DNA of 36,672 nt from Hyphomonas pacifica (lineage in GTDB: Bacteria; Pseudomonadota; Alphaproteobacteria; Caulobacterales; Hyphomonadaceae): NCBI RefSeq assembly GCF_000682675.1, contig NZ_AWFA01000024.1:1-36672 (forward strand). Direction: 5' to 3'. This document shows, piece by piece, positions 8,109 to 16,791 of this stretch. Under the pieces are notes generated by a model that did no database searches, had not been told where the DNA came from, and saw nothing but the letters and a program-made list of their open reading frames with translations. The position numbers and the translations under genes were made by a program. Within the stretch, counting starts at the first letter, position 1; each line of letters starts with the position of its first letter.

Positions 8109-9515
8109 CTACATTTGCATCGTCCAGCCTTCGACAGCCATCGCAGCCTGACGTATCGCTTCCGATAGGGTCGGGTGCGCGTGGGAGGTGCGGGCGACGT
8201 CTTCAGACGCGGCGCCAAACTCCATTGCGACACAGAGTTCACCGATCATTTCGCCAACGCCAACACCAATCATGTGGGCACCGAGAATACGATCCGTCTT
8301 CTTGTCTGCCAGAACTTTCACGAACCCGTCGGTCTCGTGATTCGTTCGCGCACGGGAGTTGGCCATGAAGGGGAATTTGCCCTTCACATATTCCACGCCT
8401 TCTTCTTTCAGCTGTTCCTCGGTCTTTCCAACCCAGGCGATTTCGGGCTTGGTGTAAACGACGCTCGGCACCAGATTGTAATCGACATGCCCTGCCTTGC
8501 CGGCAATCAGTTCGGCAACAGCAACACCATCGTCCTCTGCCTTGTGGGCCAGCATCGGACCATGGATGCAGTCACCAACAGCCCAGACACCATCAGCGGC
8601 CATGAAGTGACCATCGGTGACCTGCACAACGCCTCGCTTGTCCGTCTTCACGCCAACGGATTCGAGGCCAAGTCCTTCAGTATAGGGCTTGCGGCCGATC
8701 GCAACGATCACGGCGTCAGCATCCAGAACTTCCGTTTCACCGCCAGCTGCCGGCTCCATGCTCAGCTTCAGCTTGGACTTCAGCTTTTCGACACCCGTCA
8801 CTTTCATGCCGAGGCGGAAATTGAGGCCCTGCTTCTTGAAGACCTTTTGGGCTTCCTTGGCGATCTCATTGTCGGCGCCAGGCATGATACGGTCGAGATA
8901 TTCAACCACTGTCACTTCAGAACCGAGGCGGGACCAGACGGAGCCCATCTCAAGACCGATCACCCCGGCGCCAATCAGGATCAGGCGCTTCGGAACGGAG
9001 GTCATCGACAAGGCGCCAGTATTGGTAACAACGCGCTCTTCATCAATCTCGATACCCGGCAGGTTTGCCGGCTCAGAACCGGTGGCGATCACGATATTCT
9101 TCGTATCCAGCGTCTGGGTCTTGCCGTCTTCACCGGTTACTTCGACCTTGCCCTTGCCGAGGATCTTGCCGCGGCCTTTGACATAGTCGACCTTGTTCTT
9201 CTTGAAGAGGAACTCGATGCCCTTGGTCAGGCCGTTCACGGCATCGGTCTTCTGGGCCATCATCTGGTCCAGATCCAGCTCAAGTTTGCCGGTCTTGATA
9301 CCCATAGCCGCAAAGTCATTCTGCGCCGTAGCGAACATTTCTGAGGCGTGCAGCAAGGCCTTCGAGGGGATGCAGCCCACATTCAGGCAGGTGCCGCCAA
9401 GCGTGCCACGGGATTCAATACAGGCAACCTTCAGCCCGAGTTGTCCTGCGCGAATTGCGCAATTGTAGCCGCCGGGGCCGCCACCGATAATGACGACGTC
9501 GTATGTCTCAGCCAT
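8109..9515 (-). CDS. lpdA: Dihydrolipoamide dehydrogenase (E3)
   Basis: This 468-residue flavoenzyme reoxidises dihydrolipoyl groups of 2-oxoacid dehydrogenase and glycine-cleavage complexes using NAD. The FAD motif VVIIGGGPGGYNCAIRA is near residues 7-23, the redox-active disulfide is C43/C48 in GGTCLNVGCIPSK, the NAD motif is LIGAGVIGLEMGSVW, and the catalytic His-Glu pair is in HAHPTLSEAI near the C-terminus. No lipoyl domain is fused at the N-terminus and no E1/E2 gene is adjacent, so in this window the gene stands apart from its complex. Confidence 0.96.
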   Translation of the reverse strand: MAETYDVVIIGGGPGGYNCAIRAGQLGLKVACIESRGTLGGTCLNVGCIPSKALLHASEMFATAQNDFAAMGIKTGKLELDLDQMMAQKTDAVNGLTKGIEFLFKKNKVDYVKGRGKILGKGKVEVTGEDGKTQTLDTKNIVIATGSEPANLPGIEIDEERVVTNTGALSMTSVPKRLILIGAGVIGLEMGSVWSRLGSEVTVVEYLDRIMPGADNEIAKEAQKVFKKQGLNFRLGMKVTGVEKLKSKLKLSMEPAAGGETEVLDADAVIVAIGRKPYTEGLGLESVGVKTDKRGVVQVTDGHFMAADGVWAVGDCIHGPMLAHKAEDDGVAVAELIAGKAGHVDYNLVPSVVYTKPEIAWVGKTEEQLKEEGVEYVKGKFPFMANSRARTNHETDGFVKVLADKKTDRILGAHMIGVGVGEMIGELCVAMEFGAASEDVARTSHAHPTLSEAIRQAAMAVEGWTMQM

Positions 9516-9611
9516 GGGGAAATCTGCCTTGGTCTATGGGCTCAAAGGAATGAGCCGCCAAACTAGGCATTTTACTTCTGAAATCAATGCGGCAGGGTCT
9601 GCAGAATTGGA

Positions 9612-9980
9612 TTAGCTGCGTTTCGTTACGACAAGGCCCGCGAAAAGCAGCCACAGAACGCCTGTTGTGATGGCCTCATCCATCCACAGCACCGGGTCGG
9701 CCCCTGACGCTGCCATAAGGCCAGCGAGCAACGTGAACAGCAATATGCCCACCAGAAGGATCCATTTTCCGACAGATCGGCGGAAAATCAGCAGCAATCC
9801 GCCAATAAGCATGACACTCGTTGCAACAAGCCGCACCAGACTGGTGGGTGGCTGCAACAAAGCATCCGAAACACTACTGCCCCGGCTGACAACGATATTC
9901 ACGGCATGCAGGCCACCCCAGAACAACCAGCCCGCAATCAATGTGATCAGAACTGCGAGCAAGCGCCATATGATAGACAT
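9612..9980 (-). CDS. Small four-pass membrane protein, unknown
   Basis: The product has 122 residues and hydrophobic segments near 5-27, 46-66, 70-90 and 98-117, with a short basic C-terminus VVTKRS. No domain is recognised. It lies 96 bp downstream of the lpdA start on the same strand, with an ordinary coding character. It may be a lineage-specific inner-membrane protein. Confidence 0.6.
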   Translation of the reverse strand: MSIIWRLLAVLITLIAGWLFWGGLHAVNIVVSRGSSVSDALLQPPTSLVRLVATSVMLIGGLLLIFRRSVGKWILLVGILLFTLLAGLMAASGADPVLWMDEAITTGVLWLLFAGLVVTKRS

Positions 9981-10069
9981 TGCATCCTCCCCTTATCCTT
10001 TGTCCGGCAAGGGTAGGGCTAAGCCTCACCTACAGCAAATGGAAAGAGATATGCCTGCCCAGACTTGGC

Positions 10070-10717
10070 CTAGCTGGCGCGGCGACGGCGGGCCTGCATC
10101 TTGCGGCCATGCACCGCAAAACTCGCGCGCTGGCGCGCAATCGCGGCGGGCACGAAAGTCGGCTTCGGCTTGCGGACAACGGCCGGAACATCCGGGGTCG
10201 GGCTATGCGCCTGAACCTGCGGGGCAAGCGGTTTGGTCAGTATCAAGGGGACGTCCGTCGCCTGGGCTGGCTGAACCTCGCGGCCCGGTCGCACACGAAG
10301 CTCCCACACAGCAAAGAACAACAATATCGCACCTACACAGACCCCGGCAATCGCACCTTCTTCCGGACTGGGATCACGCCACCAGCCGGGCTCGAATGTC
10401 ACCAGATAGAGACAGGGAATGCCTGCGAGGGCCCCATAAAGATACCACAGCACACCACCGCGGCGTCGGGCCGCAACCATGACACCGGAGCTGTAAAAGC
10501 ACAGTGAGGCTATCAGATAGGGTCCGCCATGGGCGATGCCGAGTTGGCGCCAGTCGACACTCTCAAGACCTGAGGCAATGTCATCCTTCACAATCCAGCT
10601 CATCACCATCATGATCGAAGGCCAGCGCACAGCCGTCAGCGCGCCAAAGGCAAAGGCGATTGCATAGACTGTTAGCAGGATGGCAATAAGACGGCGAAGC
10701 ATCCCTTCGCGTAGCAT
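10070..10717 (-). CDS. Membrane protein with long basic cytoplasmic tail, unknown
   Basis: The product has up to 215 residues. Membrane segments are visible around 10-30, 62-82, 90-108 and 122-140, followed by a proline-rich, strongly basic tail from about residue 145 that ends RQRASFAVHGRKMQARRRRAS. I recognise no family. An internal ATG six codons in (MLRRLIAIL) is an alternative start, and no clear ribosome binding site decides. Neighbours offer no functional hint. Confidence 0.6.
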   Translation of the reverse strand: MLREGMLRRLIAILLTVYAIAFAFGALTAVRWPSIMMVMSWIVKDDIASGLESVDWRQLGIAHGGPYLIASLCFYSSGVMVAARRRGGVLWYLYGALAGIPCLYLVTFEPGWWRDPSPEEGAIAGVCVGAILLFFAVWELRVRPGREVQPAQATDVPLILTKPLAPQVQAHSPTPDVPAVVRKPKPTFVPAAIARQRASFAVHGRKMQARRRRAS

Positions 10718-10789
10718 GGGTGTAGTAACTGCCCGCTGAACAGGGTGTTGCGAATTTCACCTATCTCTCAACTGAGGGGTAAACGACCT

Positions 10790-12415
10790 TTAGTTCTCCG
10801 CAGCATCCTGAGCGCCGCAAATACGAGAATCGATACAGTAATTCAGTACGCCCATCGCCAGATGGGGCGTCAGATTAGCAGCCTCATCCGTATCTGCCTC
10901 TTCGTCTGCCGCAATGCGGAACAGGCCCCTCACACTTTCCTGCTGGCGCAGCGCCGTGCGCACAAGCCGTGTGATATAATCCACCGGTGCAGAAATCTCG
11001 CTGAACCCACGCTGCGGAGAGACGGGAAGACGCGCATCTTTGGGCACAACCATGGCAATCATGGATTGAGGCCCGAGCGGCGGGCCTGCCTGCAAGCCTG
11101 GCTCGCCGAAAATGTCCCTGGCCAGATAAATTTCATCACCCGCTTCCCGCACAGGCCATTCCCCTGCAGCCTCCATCGGATTTGGGTAAAGCTGCGTCAG
11201 CATATCATTGGAATTGTAATCGAACAGCACCAGCTTGCCACGCACGGGCAGTGTGACTTTCAAATCCACCATGTCGCCATTCTCGATAACAGACACAGGC
11301 TCACCCGCTGCATTCACCAACGTCACGGGCATATCCATGACGATTTGCTCAAAATCCTGCTGCACACTGGCGACAAGATCCGGTACGCCGCGTGTCGGCG
11401 CGGGCACGTCGGCCGCCTGAATGAAGTTCGCATCCGGAACATAGGATTTGATCCATTCGGCATAAGCCGAGATGCGCGTATAGGCACCGGGACTCTCCTC
11501 GCGGCCACAACCGACGCCCCAACTCACAATGCCGATCTGGTAGGGGCAGCCATTCTTGGCATATTTGACCAGCGGCCCGCCGCTATCGCCCTGGCAAGCA
11601 TCCTTGCCGCCCTGCTCCAGTCCGGCGCAGATCAGATGGTTGTCAACAATCAATGATTGGTATAAGGCCGGATACCCTTCCAGCATGGAGGCTTTTCTAA
11701 GTCGCTGCTGGCAGACAGACGCATCCACAGTTGGCGCGGAGGTTTCCTGCAAAACAAGACTCGGTGCGGCGAGCGCGAAATTACGTGCATTCTGCCATTT
11801 CGTGCGCTCGCCCGGCTGTAACTCCTCAAGATTTCCAAAGCCCGCGACCCAAGCCTCCTCCCCCGCTTTGGACAAACGATCTGTCGACGCATCAACGGAT
11901 AGCGTGGCTATCGGGCCGGTCCACTGGTCTGCCAGCTTCAGCAAGGCGATGTCCGCCCCTTTATAGATATCATCGGCCCCGGCATAATCCGGATGGGTGA
12001 TCACCTGCGTCACAAAAGAACCATGTGCACTATCGGGCATATAGCCCAAATCTTCCGTGCCCAGCTGAACCCGGATGGCCGCCACCTTGCGCAAGGGCGC
12101 CCCCTCACCCGTGGACTCATAGGCAAAGACACGGCCGCTCTCTTCAGACACGGCAAAGCCTTCGACGCAATGAGCCGCAGTCACGATCCATTGCGGAGAA
12201 ATCGCCGCGCCGCCGCAGACATGGTAGGTCTTCTCGCGCATACGCAGCTGGATGGAGGCAATGCCCGGCCAGTTTTCAACATGCGCGCTGACGCCGCCAA
12301 CAACCTTCGCCCCGCTTGGCGTATCGTCCACGCGGCAGGTCCGCTCCTGAGCGCTCATCGCTAAGGGCAGGGCTATCGCCGCGAGGGCAAGCGTCAGAGA
12401 CTGCGTAGCGCGCAT
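10790..12415 (-). CDS. Secreted trypsin-like serine protease with C-terminal DUF4384-like domain
   Basis: From the ATG at 12415, which has a GGGAGGA ribosome binding site, the product has 541 residues. A signal peptide (MRATQSLTLALAAIALPLAMSA) is followed by a chymotrypsin-fold protease starting at KVVGGVSAHVENWP. The triad is intact: His near 81 in VTAAHC, Asp near 155 in DIALLKL, Ser near 275 in CQGDSGGPL. The Asp in KDACQGDSGG corresponds to chymotrypsin D189 and predicts cleavage after Arg or Lys. From about residue 350 a second domain (VDLKVTLPVRGKLVLFDYN, then LTQLYPNPME) resembles DUF4384. Export to the periplasm or outside is expected. Targets are unknown. Upstream in-frame codons to 12496 lack a good ribosome binding site. 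Confidence 0.9.
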   Translation of the reverse strand: MRATQSLTLALAAIALPLAMSAQERTCRVDDTPSGAKVVGGVSAHVENWPGIASIQLRMREKTYHVCGGAAISPQWIVTAAHCVEGFAVSEESGRVFAYESTGEGAPLRKVAAIRVQLGTEDLGYMPDSAHGSFVTQVITHPDYAGADDIYKGADIALLKLADQWTGPIATLSVDASTDRLSKAGEEAWVAGFGNLEELQPGERTKWQNARNFALAAPSLVLQETSAPTVDASVCQQRLRKASMLEGYPALYQSLIVDNHLICAGLEQGGKDACQGDSGGPLVKYAKNGCPYQIGIVSWGVGCGREESPGAYTRISAYAEWIKSYVPDANFIQAADVPAPTRGVPDLVASVQQDFEQIVMDMPVTLVNAAGEPVSVIENGDMVDLKVTLPVRGKLVLFDYNSNDMLTQLYPNPMEAAGEWPVREAGDEIYLARDIFGEPGLQAGPPLGPQSMIAMVVPKDARLPVSPQRGFSEISAPVDYITRLVRTALRQQESVRGLFRIAADEEADTDEAANLTPHLAMGVLNYCIDSRICGAQDAAEN

Positions 12416-12485
12416 AGGTGTCGTCCTCCCGGGCAGGAGGTTAACCACGGCACTCAGATTCCGCAAAGCGTTTGGTGTGGAGGCG

Positions 12486-13307
12486 CTAGCCGGCAAAGGC
12501 CTTTTCGATCACGAATTCTGCCGGCGCCGCATTCGAGCCTTCCGTCAGGCCGGCCTTCAGCATCAGCTCTTTCACGTCCCGAATCATCTCCATGGAGCCA
12601 CAGATCATCACACGATCCGTTTCCGGATTAAGCGGCGGAACGGCCAGATCCTCAAACAGTTTACCCGTCTCGATCAGGGTCGTGATACGGCCCTTATGCT
12701 CATAGTCTTCACGGGTACAGCTGCCATAGCGGCGCAGCTTGCCCTGGGCCAGTTCACCCAGGAATTCGTGATTTAGCGTCTCGTCGACAATCTCCTTGGA
12801 ATATTCCAGCTCCGCAGCCTCACGACAGGTGTGCGTGACGATCACCTCGTCGAATTTCTCATAAGTTTCCGGATCGCGCACAACGCTTGCAAATGGCGCA
12901 AAGCCGGTACCTGTGGAGAAACAATACAGCCGCTTGCCTGGCACCAGCGCATCATGCACCAGTGTGCCCGTTGGCTTCTTGCCCAGCAATACCTTGTCGC
13001 CTGGCTGAATCTTCTGCAGCCGCGAGGTGAGCGGCCCATCCGGCACCTTGATGGAGTAGAATTCCAGTTCCTCATCCCAGCTCGGGCTTGCAACAGAATA
13101 GGCGCGCAACAACGGGCGACCATCATCCTTGTAAAGCCCAATCATCACGAACTCACCAGACCGGAACCGGAAGGTGGACGGGCGCGTCAAGCGGAAGCGG
13201 AACAGCCGGTCTGTATAGTGCTTCACCTCAAGGACGGTTTCCTCGGTTGGCGCGTTCGGATTTACCTTCTTGGCGGCCGCGGGGGAAGGGGAGGCTTCTG
13301 CTGTCAT
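12486..13307 (-). CDS. fpr: Ferredoxin-NADP+ reductase
   Basis: This 273-residue reductase has an FAD-binding barrel with RPLLRAYSVASPSW (about residues 65-78), where the RxYS motif contacts FAD. The NADP-binding half includes FSTGTGFAPFASVVRDPETY and VMICGSMEMIRDVKELM. It moves electrons between NADPH and ferredoxin or flavodoxin and is often part of oxidative stress defence. The first 20 residues are an Ala/Pro-rich extension before EETVLEVKHYTDRL. A perfect 16-bp palindrome 30-45 bp upstream of the start suggests regulation by a dimeric repressor or activator. Confidence 0.93.
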   Translation of the reverse strand: MTAEASPSPAAAKKVNPNAPTEETVLEVKHYTDRLFRFRLTRPSTFRFRSGEFVMIGLYKDDGRPLLRAYSVASPSWDEELEFYSIKVPDGPLTSRLQKIQPGDKVLLGKKPTGTLVHDALVPGKRLYCFSTGTGFAPFASVVRDPETYEKFDEVIVTHTCREAAELEYSKEIVDETLNHEFLGELAQGKLRRYGSCTREDYEHKGRITTLIETGKLFEDLAVPPLNPETDRVMICGSMEMIRDVKELMLKAGLTEGSNAAPAEFVIEKAFAG

Positions 13308-13336
13308 GTCTTGGCTCTTGCTCCTTACGGGTACGC

Positions 13337-13352
13337 GGCGTCACATGACGCC
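13337..13352. promoter_or_regulatory. Perfect palindrome GGCGTCA-N2-TGACGCC upstream of fpr
   Basis: Seven-bp arms around a CA centre lie 30-45 bp upstream of the fpr start codon. The placement suits an operator of fpr. The gene is minus-strand and no other start lies nearby. The regulator is unknown; the motif is not a SoxR or Fur-like site that I recognise. Confidence 0.5.
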
Positions 13353-13473
13353 TTAGCCGGACAAATGCAATGCGCGCAGCGAACACTTCAGATTTACTGA
13401 AGAGTCCGGCTGCATCGCAAGTACAGCCTTAAAGGCAAATTTGAGAACGATTTGCAATAGTGGAAACTGCGTA

Positions 13474-13510
13474 ATGTGCGCTTCTGGCGCACATAGGCAG
13501 GAAAACTGCC
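13474..13510 (-). terminator. Two tandem hairpins after the rhodanese gene
   Basis: ATGTGCGC/GCGCACAT (13474-13481 and 13487-13494) and GGCAG/CTGCC (13496-13500 and 13506-13510) each form a perfect stem with a 5-nt loop. They start directly after the rhodanese stop codon on the minus strand. No long T-run follows, so termination is plausible but not certain; the hairpins could also protect the mRNA end. Confidence 0.4.
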
Positions 13511-14029
13511 CTAAAGCGACGCCGCTCCAGAGACCCAGTGAATGTTTGGATCGGCCATCTGATAGCTGCCGTCCAGCTCATAGATGTTCTGATAGCCGTA
13601 GCCATACAGATTGATAAAGGTCGGCACATTCAGCGCCAACTCCATCCTCTTTACCGGAACCGGTGCAACATCATCGACGAAATTATTGTTGCAATAGATC
13701 AGAATCCGCGTGGTTTTGGAGGGAATTGTCTCGGCCAGTTTGGCATCCGTGAAGTCGGAGAAGTTCAGATGAATGGCGCCGTCGATATGCCCCATCAGAT
13801 AGGCCGCCTGGCTGCGTGTATCCAAAACGAGTGTCCCGCCTTCCGCTTTCATCTGGTTGAATGTCTCCAGATCAACCAGCCGCGTTACGCGATAGGCAGA
13901 GACTTCATCTGCGAGCGCGACAAAGCCATCATAGTCGACCTGATCTTCCTGAGCCTGAGCCATGAGTCCACAACCGATAAAGGTTGCAAGGGTCAGAATC
14001 CCCAGAATTACATTTCTTTTGACACCCAT
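13511..14029 (-). CDS. Periplasmic rhodanese-like protein
   Basis: The 172-residue product carries a signal peptide (about residues 1-27, ending LMAQAQ). A rhodanese domain follows, with TLVLDTRSQAAYLMGHIDGAIHLNFSDF (about 70-98) and the active-site loop ILIYCNNNF, whose Cys (about residue 119) would carry persulfide or phosphate. The residues after the Cys (NNNFVDD) are not the classical CRxGx[RT] thiosulfate-transferase loop. An altered substrate or a redox role is therefore possible. It lies between xerC and fpr with its own gaps. Confidence 0.85.
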   Translation of the reverse strand: MGVKRNVILGILTLATFIGCGLMAQAQEDQVDYDGFVALADEVSAYRVTRLVDLETFNQMKAEGGTLVLDTRSQAAYLMGHIDGAIHLNFSDFTDAKLAETIPSKTTRILIYCNNNFVDDVAPVPVKRMELALNVPTFINLYGYGYQNIYELDGSYQMADPNIHWVSGAASL

Positions 14030-14130
14030 GGCGCCAGTCCTTTCTGCACTCCTGCCAAGAGCTTACAGCATCAGGATTACCGCCAATTGAGGCAGTAATG
14101 GGCAATTTAAAAGGGTTTTGTAAGGATAAT

Positions 14131-15030
14131 TCAGGCGCGCGGATGGGCCGCCGCGTGGACATCCCGCAAGCGTTCACTGTCCACGCCGGTGTAAACCTGC
14201 GTCGTCGAGAGCGATGCATGGCCCAGCAGGGTCTGTATCGCCCGCAGGTCTGCGCCCTCAGCCAGAAGATGCGTTGCAAAGGCATGGCGTAATGCGTGAG
14301 GTGTCGCCGTATCAGGCAGACCAAGGATTGCGCGCAGCCTTTGCACCAGACCCTGAATGAGACGAGGGTTCAAGGCGCCGCCCTTGGCTCCGCGAAACAT
14401 CGGATCGTTCGGCCCCAGCCGGTACGGACACAGCTCCGCATATGTCTCCATCGCCTGCCGCACGGCCGGGAGCAGGGGTACAATCCGCATCTTGTTACCC
14501 TTGCCCGTGATCCTCAGGCGCTCAGGCGCGGGGATGTGAGACCCAGTAAGACTAAGCGCTTCGGAGATACGCAAGCCTGCGCCATACAGCAGCGACAGGA
14601 CGGCCGCGTCCCGCGCATTGACCCAGGCTTCAGTGTCCGGGTCCGACGCGGCCTCCTCGATCAGATCCTTCGCTGCTTCGACAGAAACCGGGCGCGGCAA
14701 GCGCTGCGGACGTTTGGGGCCCTGCAGATAGGCGATTTCTGCATTCTCTATGTCATGCGTGCGGCCCAGCCAGCGGTAAAGTGCCTTCACCGAAGACAGA
14801 AGTCGCGCAATCGAGGCATCGGAGAGGCCCTCACGGCGGCGCTGCGCCAGAAAGGCCCGCACATCGCGCGCACGTAATTTTCCAAGACGTTTCGGTGTCG
14901 GTTCTTCTTCCAGATAAGTCCGGAGAAAGCCCAGAAACCCGGCGAGATCGCTCTGATAGGCCTCGACCGTCTTGGCCGCCATGCGGCGCTCATTCTGAAG
15001 GTATGATGTGAAAGCGGCCAGGGTCTCCAT
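14131..15030 (-). CDS. xerC: Site-specific tyrosine recombinase XerC
   Basis: The 299-residue protein has an N-terminal SAM-like DNA-binding domain (about 1-95) and a tyrosine-recombinase catalytic domain. The catalytic residues are present: Arg in GAGLRISEAL (about residue 153), Lys in TGKGNKMRIVPL, HxxR in HALRHAFATHLL, the HASLSTTQVYT stretch with His, and nucleophile Tyr near 283. Length and sequence fit chromosome-dimer resolution at dif with XerD rather than a phage or transposon integrase. It could in principle act on other inverted repeats, but nothing here shows that. Confidence 0.93.
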   Translation of the reverse strand: METLAAFTSYLQNERRMAAKTVEAYQSDLAGFLGFLRTYLEEEPTPKRLGKLRARDVRAFLAQRRREGLSDASIARLLSSVKALYRWLGRTHDIENAEIAYLQGPKRPQRLPRPVSVEAAKDLIEEAASDPDTEAWVNARDAAVLSLLYGAGLRISEALSLTGSHIPAPERLRITGKGNKMRIVPLLPAVRQAMETYAELCPYRLGPNDPMFRGAKGGALNPRLIQGLVQRLRAILGLPDTATPHALRHAFATHLLAEGADLRAIQTLLGHASLSTTQVYTGVDSERLRDVHAAAHPRA

Positions 15031-15081
15031 AAGGTCATCCTGTCAGAGCAGGCTTAAGGTTCAGTTGCGGTCTGCCGCCCC

Positions 15082-15795
15082 TCAAGCAGGAACGACCTTA
15101 CCGGCCCAGTCCAGCACCTTGCCGCTATCGGCTGCTGTCAGATTGTCGATGACCTCCAACAGATAAGTCGCCGATTGCTCGGGCGAGAACAACTGGCTGT
15201 CCGGAACATTGGTCTGGAAAGGCATTGACAGGCCTGTGTCCACTGTACCGGGGTGTAGGCCGACACAGATGGAATCTGCATTCCGTCGCTGGCACTCGAT
15301 GGAATAGTTTCGAATCAGCATATTCAGCGCCGCCTTTGAGGCACGATAGGCATGCCAGCCGCCAAGGTCATTATTCTCTATGGATCCGACCCGCGCTGAA
15401 AGAGCGGCAAACACCCAGCGCCCTGATGGGGGCATCCGCCCCAGCATATGCTTAGTTATCAGCGCAGGCGCAATCGTATTGGCCGCAAAGACGCGCTCGA
15501 AAGCATCGCGGCTCTGATGGCGATAGGATTTTTCGGGCGTCAGACCGGCGCCCTCATGCAGAAGGCCGACCGTAACCACGCAGAGTCTTATCCTGTCCGT
15601 CTTCGCACTGATCTCTTTGGCGGCTGCTTCCAGCGCTGCTTCATCCAGCGCATCCGCCTGGATGCTGACCGCCCCTTCCGGCACACGGCCGGACCGGGAA
15701 ACGGCAAAGACAGAACCATACCACGAGCTTTCCAGCAGGCGCTGGACCAGGGCCTGCCCGATTCCTCCTGAAGCACCAAAAACAACTGCGCTCAT
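15082..15795 (-). CDS. Short-chain dehydrogenase/reductase
   Basis: The 237-residue SDR has the cofactor motif VVFGASGGIGQALVQRLL at the N-terminus and a catalytic YxxxK in HAYRASKAALNMLIRNY (about residues 146-162), preceded by the catalytic serine in FAALSARVGSI. The closing LHPGTVDTGLSMPF segment resembles the CsgA/C-factor-like SDR subgroup. The substrate is unknown. A strong terminator at 15845-15876 lies upstream and separates the gene from mscL. Confidence 0.9.
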   Translation of the reverse strand: MSAVVFGASGGIGQALVQRLLESSWYGSVFAVSRSGRVPEGAVSIQADALDEAALEAAAKEISAKTDRIRLCVVTVGLLHEGAGLTPEKSYRHQSRDAFERVFAANTIAPALITKHMLGRMPPSGRWVFAALSARVGSIENNDLGGWHAYRASKAALNMLIRNYSIECQRRNADSICVGLHPGTVDTGLSMPFQTNVPDSQLFSPEQSATYLLEVIDNLTAADSGKVLDWAGKVVPA

Positions 15796-15844
15796 GCTCT
15801 AATAACTAGGCGAAGGGGTCGGCCAGGCAAGACAATCGTGACCG

Positions 15845-15876
15845 CAAAAAAGAAGGGCAGCCAATAAGGCTGCCCC
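15845..15876 (-). terminator. Rho-independent terminator downstream of mscL
   Basis: GGGCAGCC (15855-15862) and GGCTGCCC (15868-15875) form a perfect 8-bp stem with an AATAA loop. On the minus strand the hairpin is followed by TTCTTTTTT. It lies about 85 bp past the mscL stop and upstream of the SDR start. Confidence 0.88.
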
Positions 15877-15901
15877 TCAATACTCTACACGTTTACTCTA
15901 C

Positions 15902-15944
15902 TATTCATGAAGGTAAACAAATACTGCTTAACCGTTCATGAATA
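15902..15944. repeat. Paired inverted repeats TATTCATGAA ... TTCATGAATA
   Basis: A perfect 10-bp inverted repeat, 15902-15911 against 15935-15944. Each arm contains the self-palindrome TTCATGAA, so there are two identical 8-bp palindromes 31 bp apart, close to three helical turns. The pair lies between the mscL stop and its terminator. It could be a protein-binding pair or an mRNA stem in the mscL 3' region. Confidence 0.5.
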
Positions 15945-15958
15945 TCTCTTCGCAGATT

Positions 15959-16366
15959 TCAGCTTTGCTTGGCAAGAAGATTGCGAATTTCCTCCAGAAG
16001 CACTTCCTGGCGCGGTGGCGCCGCCGGAGCGGCTTCTTCCTTTTTCTTCATTCTGTTCATGCCCTTAACGATCATAAACATGACAAAGGCCACGATGATG
16101 AAAGAGATCACGGCAGCAATAAAGTTACCGAGTTCAACCACTGCGGCCTCTTTAGCCACTTCGCCAGCTTCATTAATCTCGGCCGGGGAAATTGTGTAAG
16201 CAATTTCCGACAGATCGATGCCGCCCATGATGGGCGCCAAGAGCGGCAAGAAAACACCTTGGATGAAAGCCGTGACGACTGTTGCAAACGCACCGCCCAT
16301 GACAAAGCCGACGGCCATGTCGATGAGATTTCCCTTCATCGCAAATTCTTTGAATTCCTTCAGCAT
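15959..16366 (-). CDS. mscL: Large-conductance mechanosensitive channel MscL
   Basis: The 135-residue channel starts MLKEFKEFAMKGNLIDMAVGFVMGGAFATVV, which includes the N-terminal amphipathic helix and pore-lining TM1. TM2 (AAVISFIIVAFVMFMIVKGMNRM) and a charged C-terminal helix (EVLLEEIRNLLAK) follow. MscL forms a homopentameric inner-membrane pore that opens under osmotic downshock. AAGGGG upstream supports the start at 16366 rather than six codons earlier. The length is standard. The last gene before the terminator at 15845-15876, it may be read with ihfB. Confidence 0.97.
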   Translation of the reverse strand: MLKEFKEFAMKGNLIDMAVGFVMGGAFATVVTAFIQGVFLPLLAPIMGGIDLSEIAYTISPAEINEAGEVAKEAAVVELGNFIAAVISFIIVAFVMFMIVKGMNRMKKKEEAAPAAPPRQEVLLEEIRNLLAKQS

Positions 16367-16472
16367 AAAGGCCCCTTTTCTCAATATACCGCCGCTTGGA
16401 ATGAACTGCGATTAGCTGTCCATTCGGCAAAATCGTCAAGCACGTTCATCACGCACGCGATCCCGGTTAGCC

Positions 16473-16772
16473 TTATCTCGCCTCTGGGTCCTCGCCGCCA
16501 TTCACGCGAGCGCGTAATTCCTTGCCTGCCTTGAAGAAAGGTACGGCCTTAGCCGGCACACTGACAGCCTCACCCGTGCGTGGGTTGCGCCCCTTGCGGG
16601 CATCACGCTGGCGCACGGAAAACGCCCCGAAACCGCGCAGTTCCACACGGTCCCCGCGGGCAAGCGCCGCACCGATCTCGTCCAGAATGACATTGACCAC
16701 CCGCTCCAGATCCTCCTGGCGTAGATGGCTATATTCCATGGCGAGTTTTGCAATCAGTTCTGACTTCAGCAT
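16473..16772 (-). CDS. ihfB: Integration host factor beta subunit
   Basis: The 99-residue DNA-bending protein starts [14 protein letters not shown]. It has the HU/IHF body [45 protein letters not shown], including the beta-arm proline in RNPRTG. With IhfA it bends DNA at specific sites in transcription, replication and recombination. The position after rpsA is the usual alphaproteobacterial and gammaproteobacterial order (cmk-rpsA-ihfB). An open frame extends 21 codons upstream over the rpsA-ihfB hairpin but does not match the family, so 16772 is used. Confidence 0.96.
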   Translation of the reverse strand: MLKSELIAKLAMEYSHLRQEDLERVVNVILDEIGAALARGDRVELRGFGAFSVRQRDARKGRNPRTGEAVSVPAKAVPFFKAGKELRARVNGGEDPEAR

Positions 16773-16791
16773 GTCTTTGATATTACACGCA

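Noticed and set aside
14131-15030. XerC as a mobile-element integrase or as the invertase for the end repeats
   Set aside because: Sequence and length fit housekeeping XerC; no att or dif-like site lies near it and the end repeat is not dif-like.
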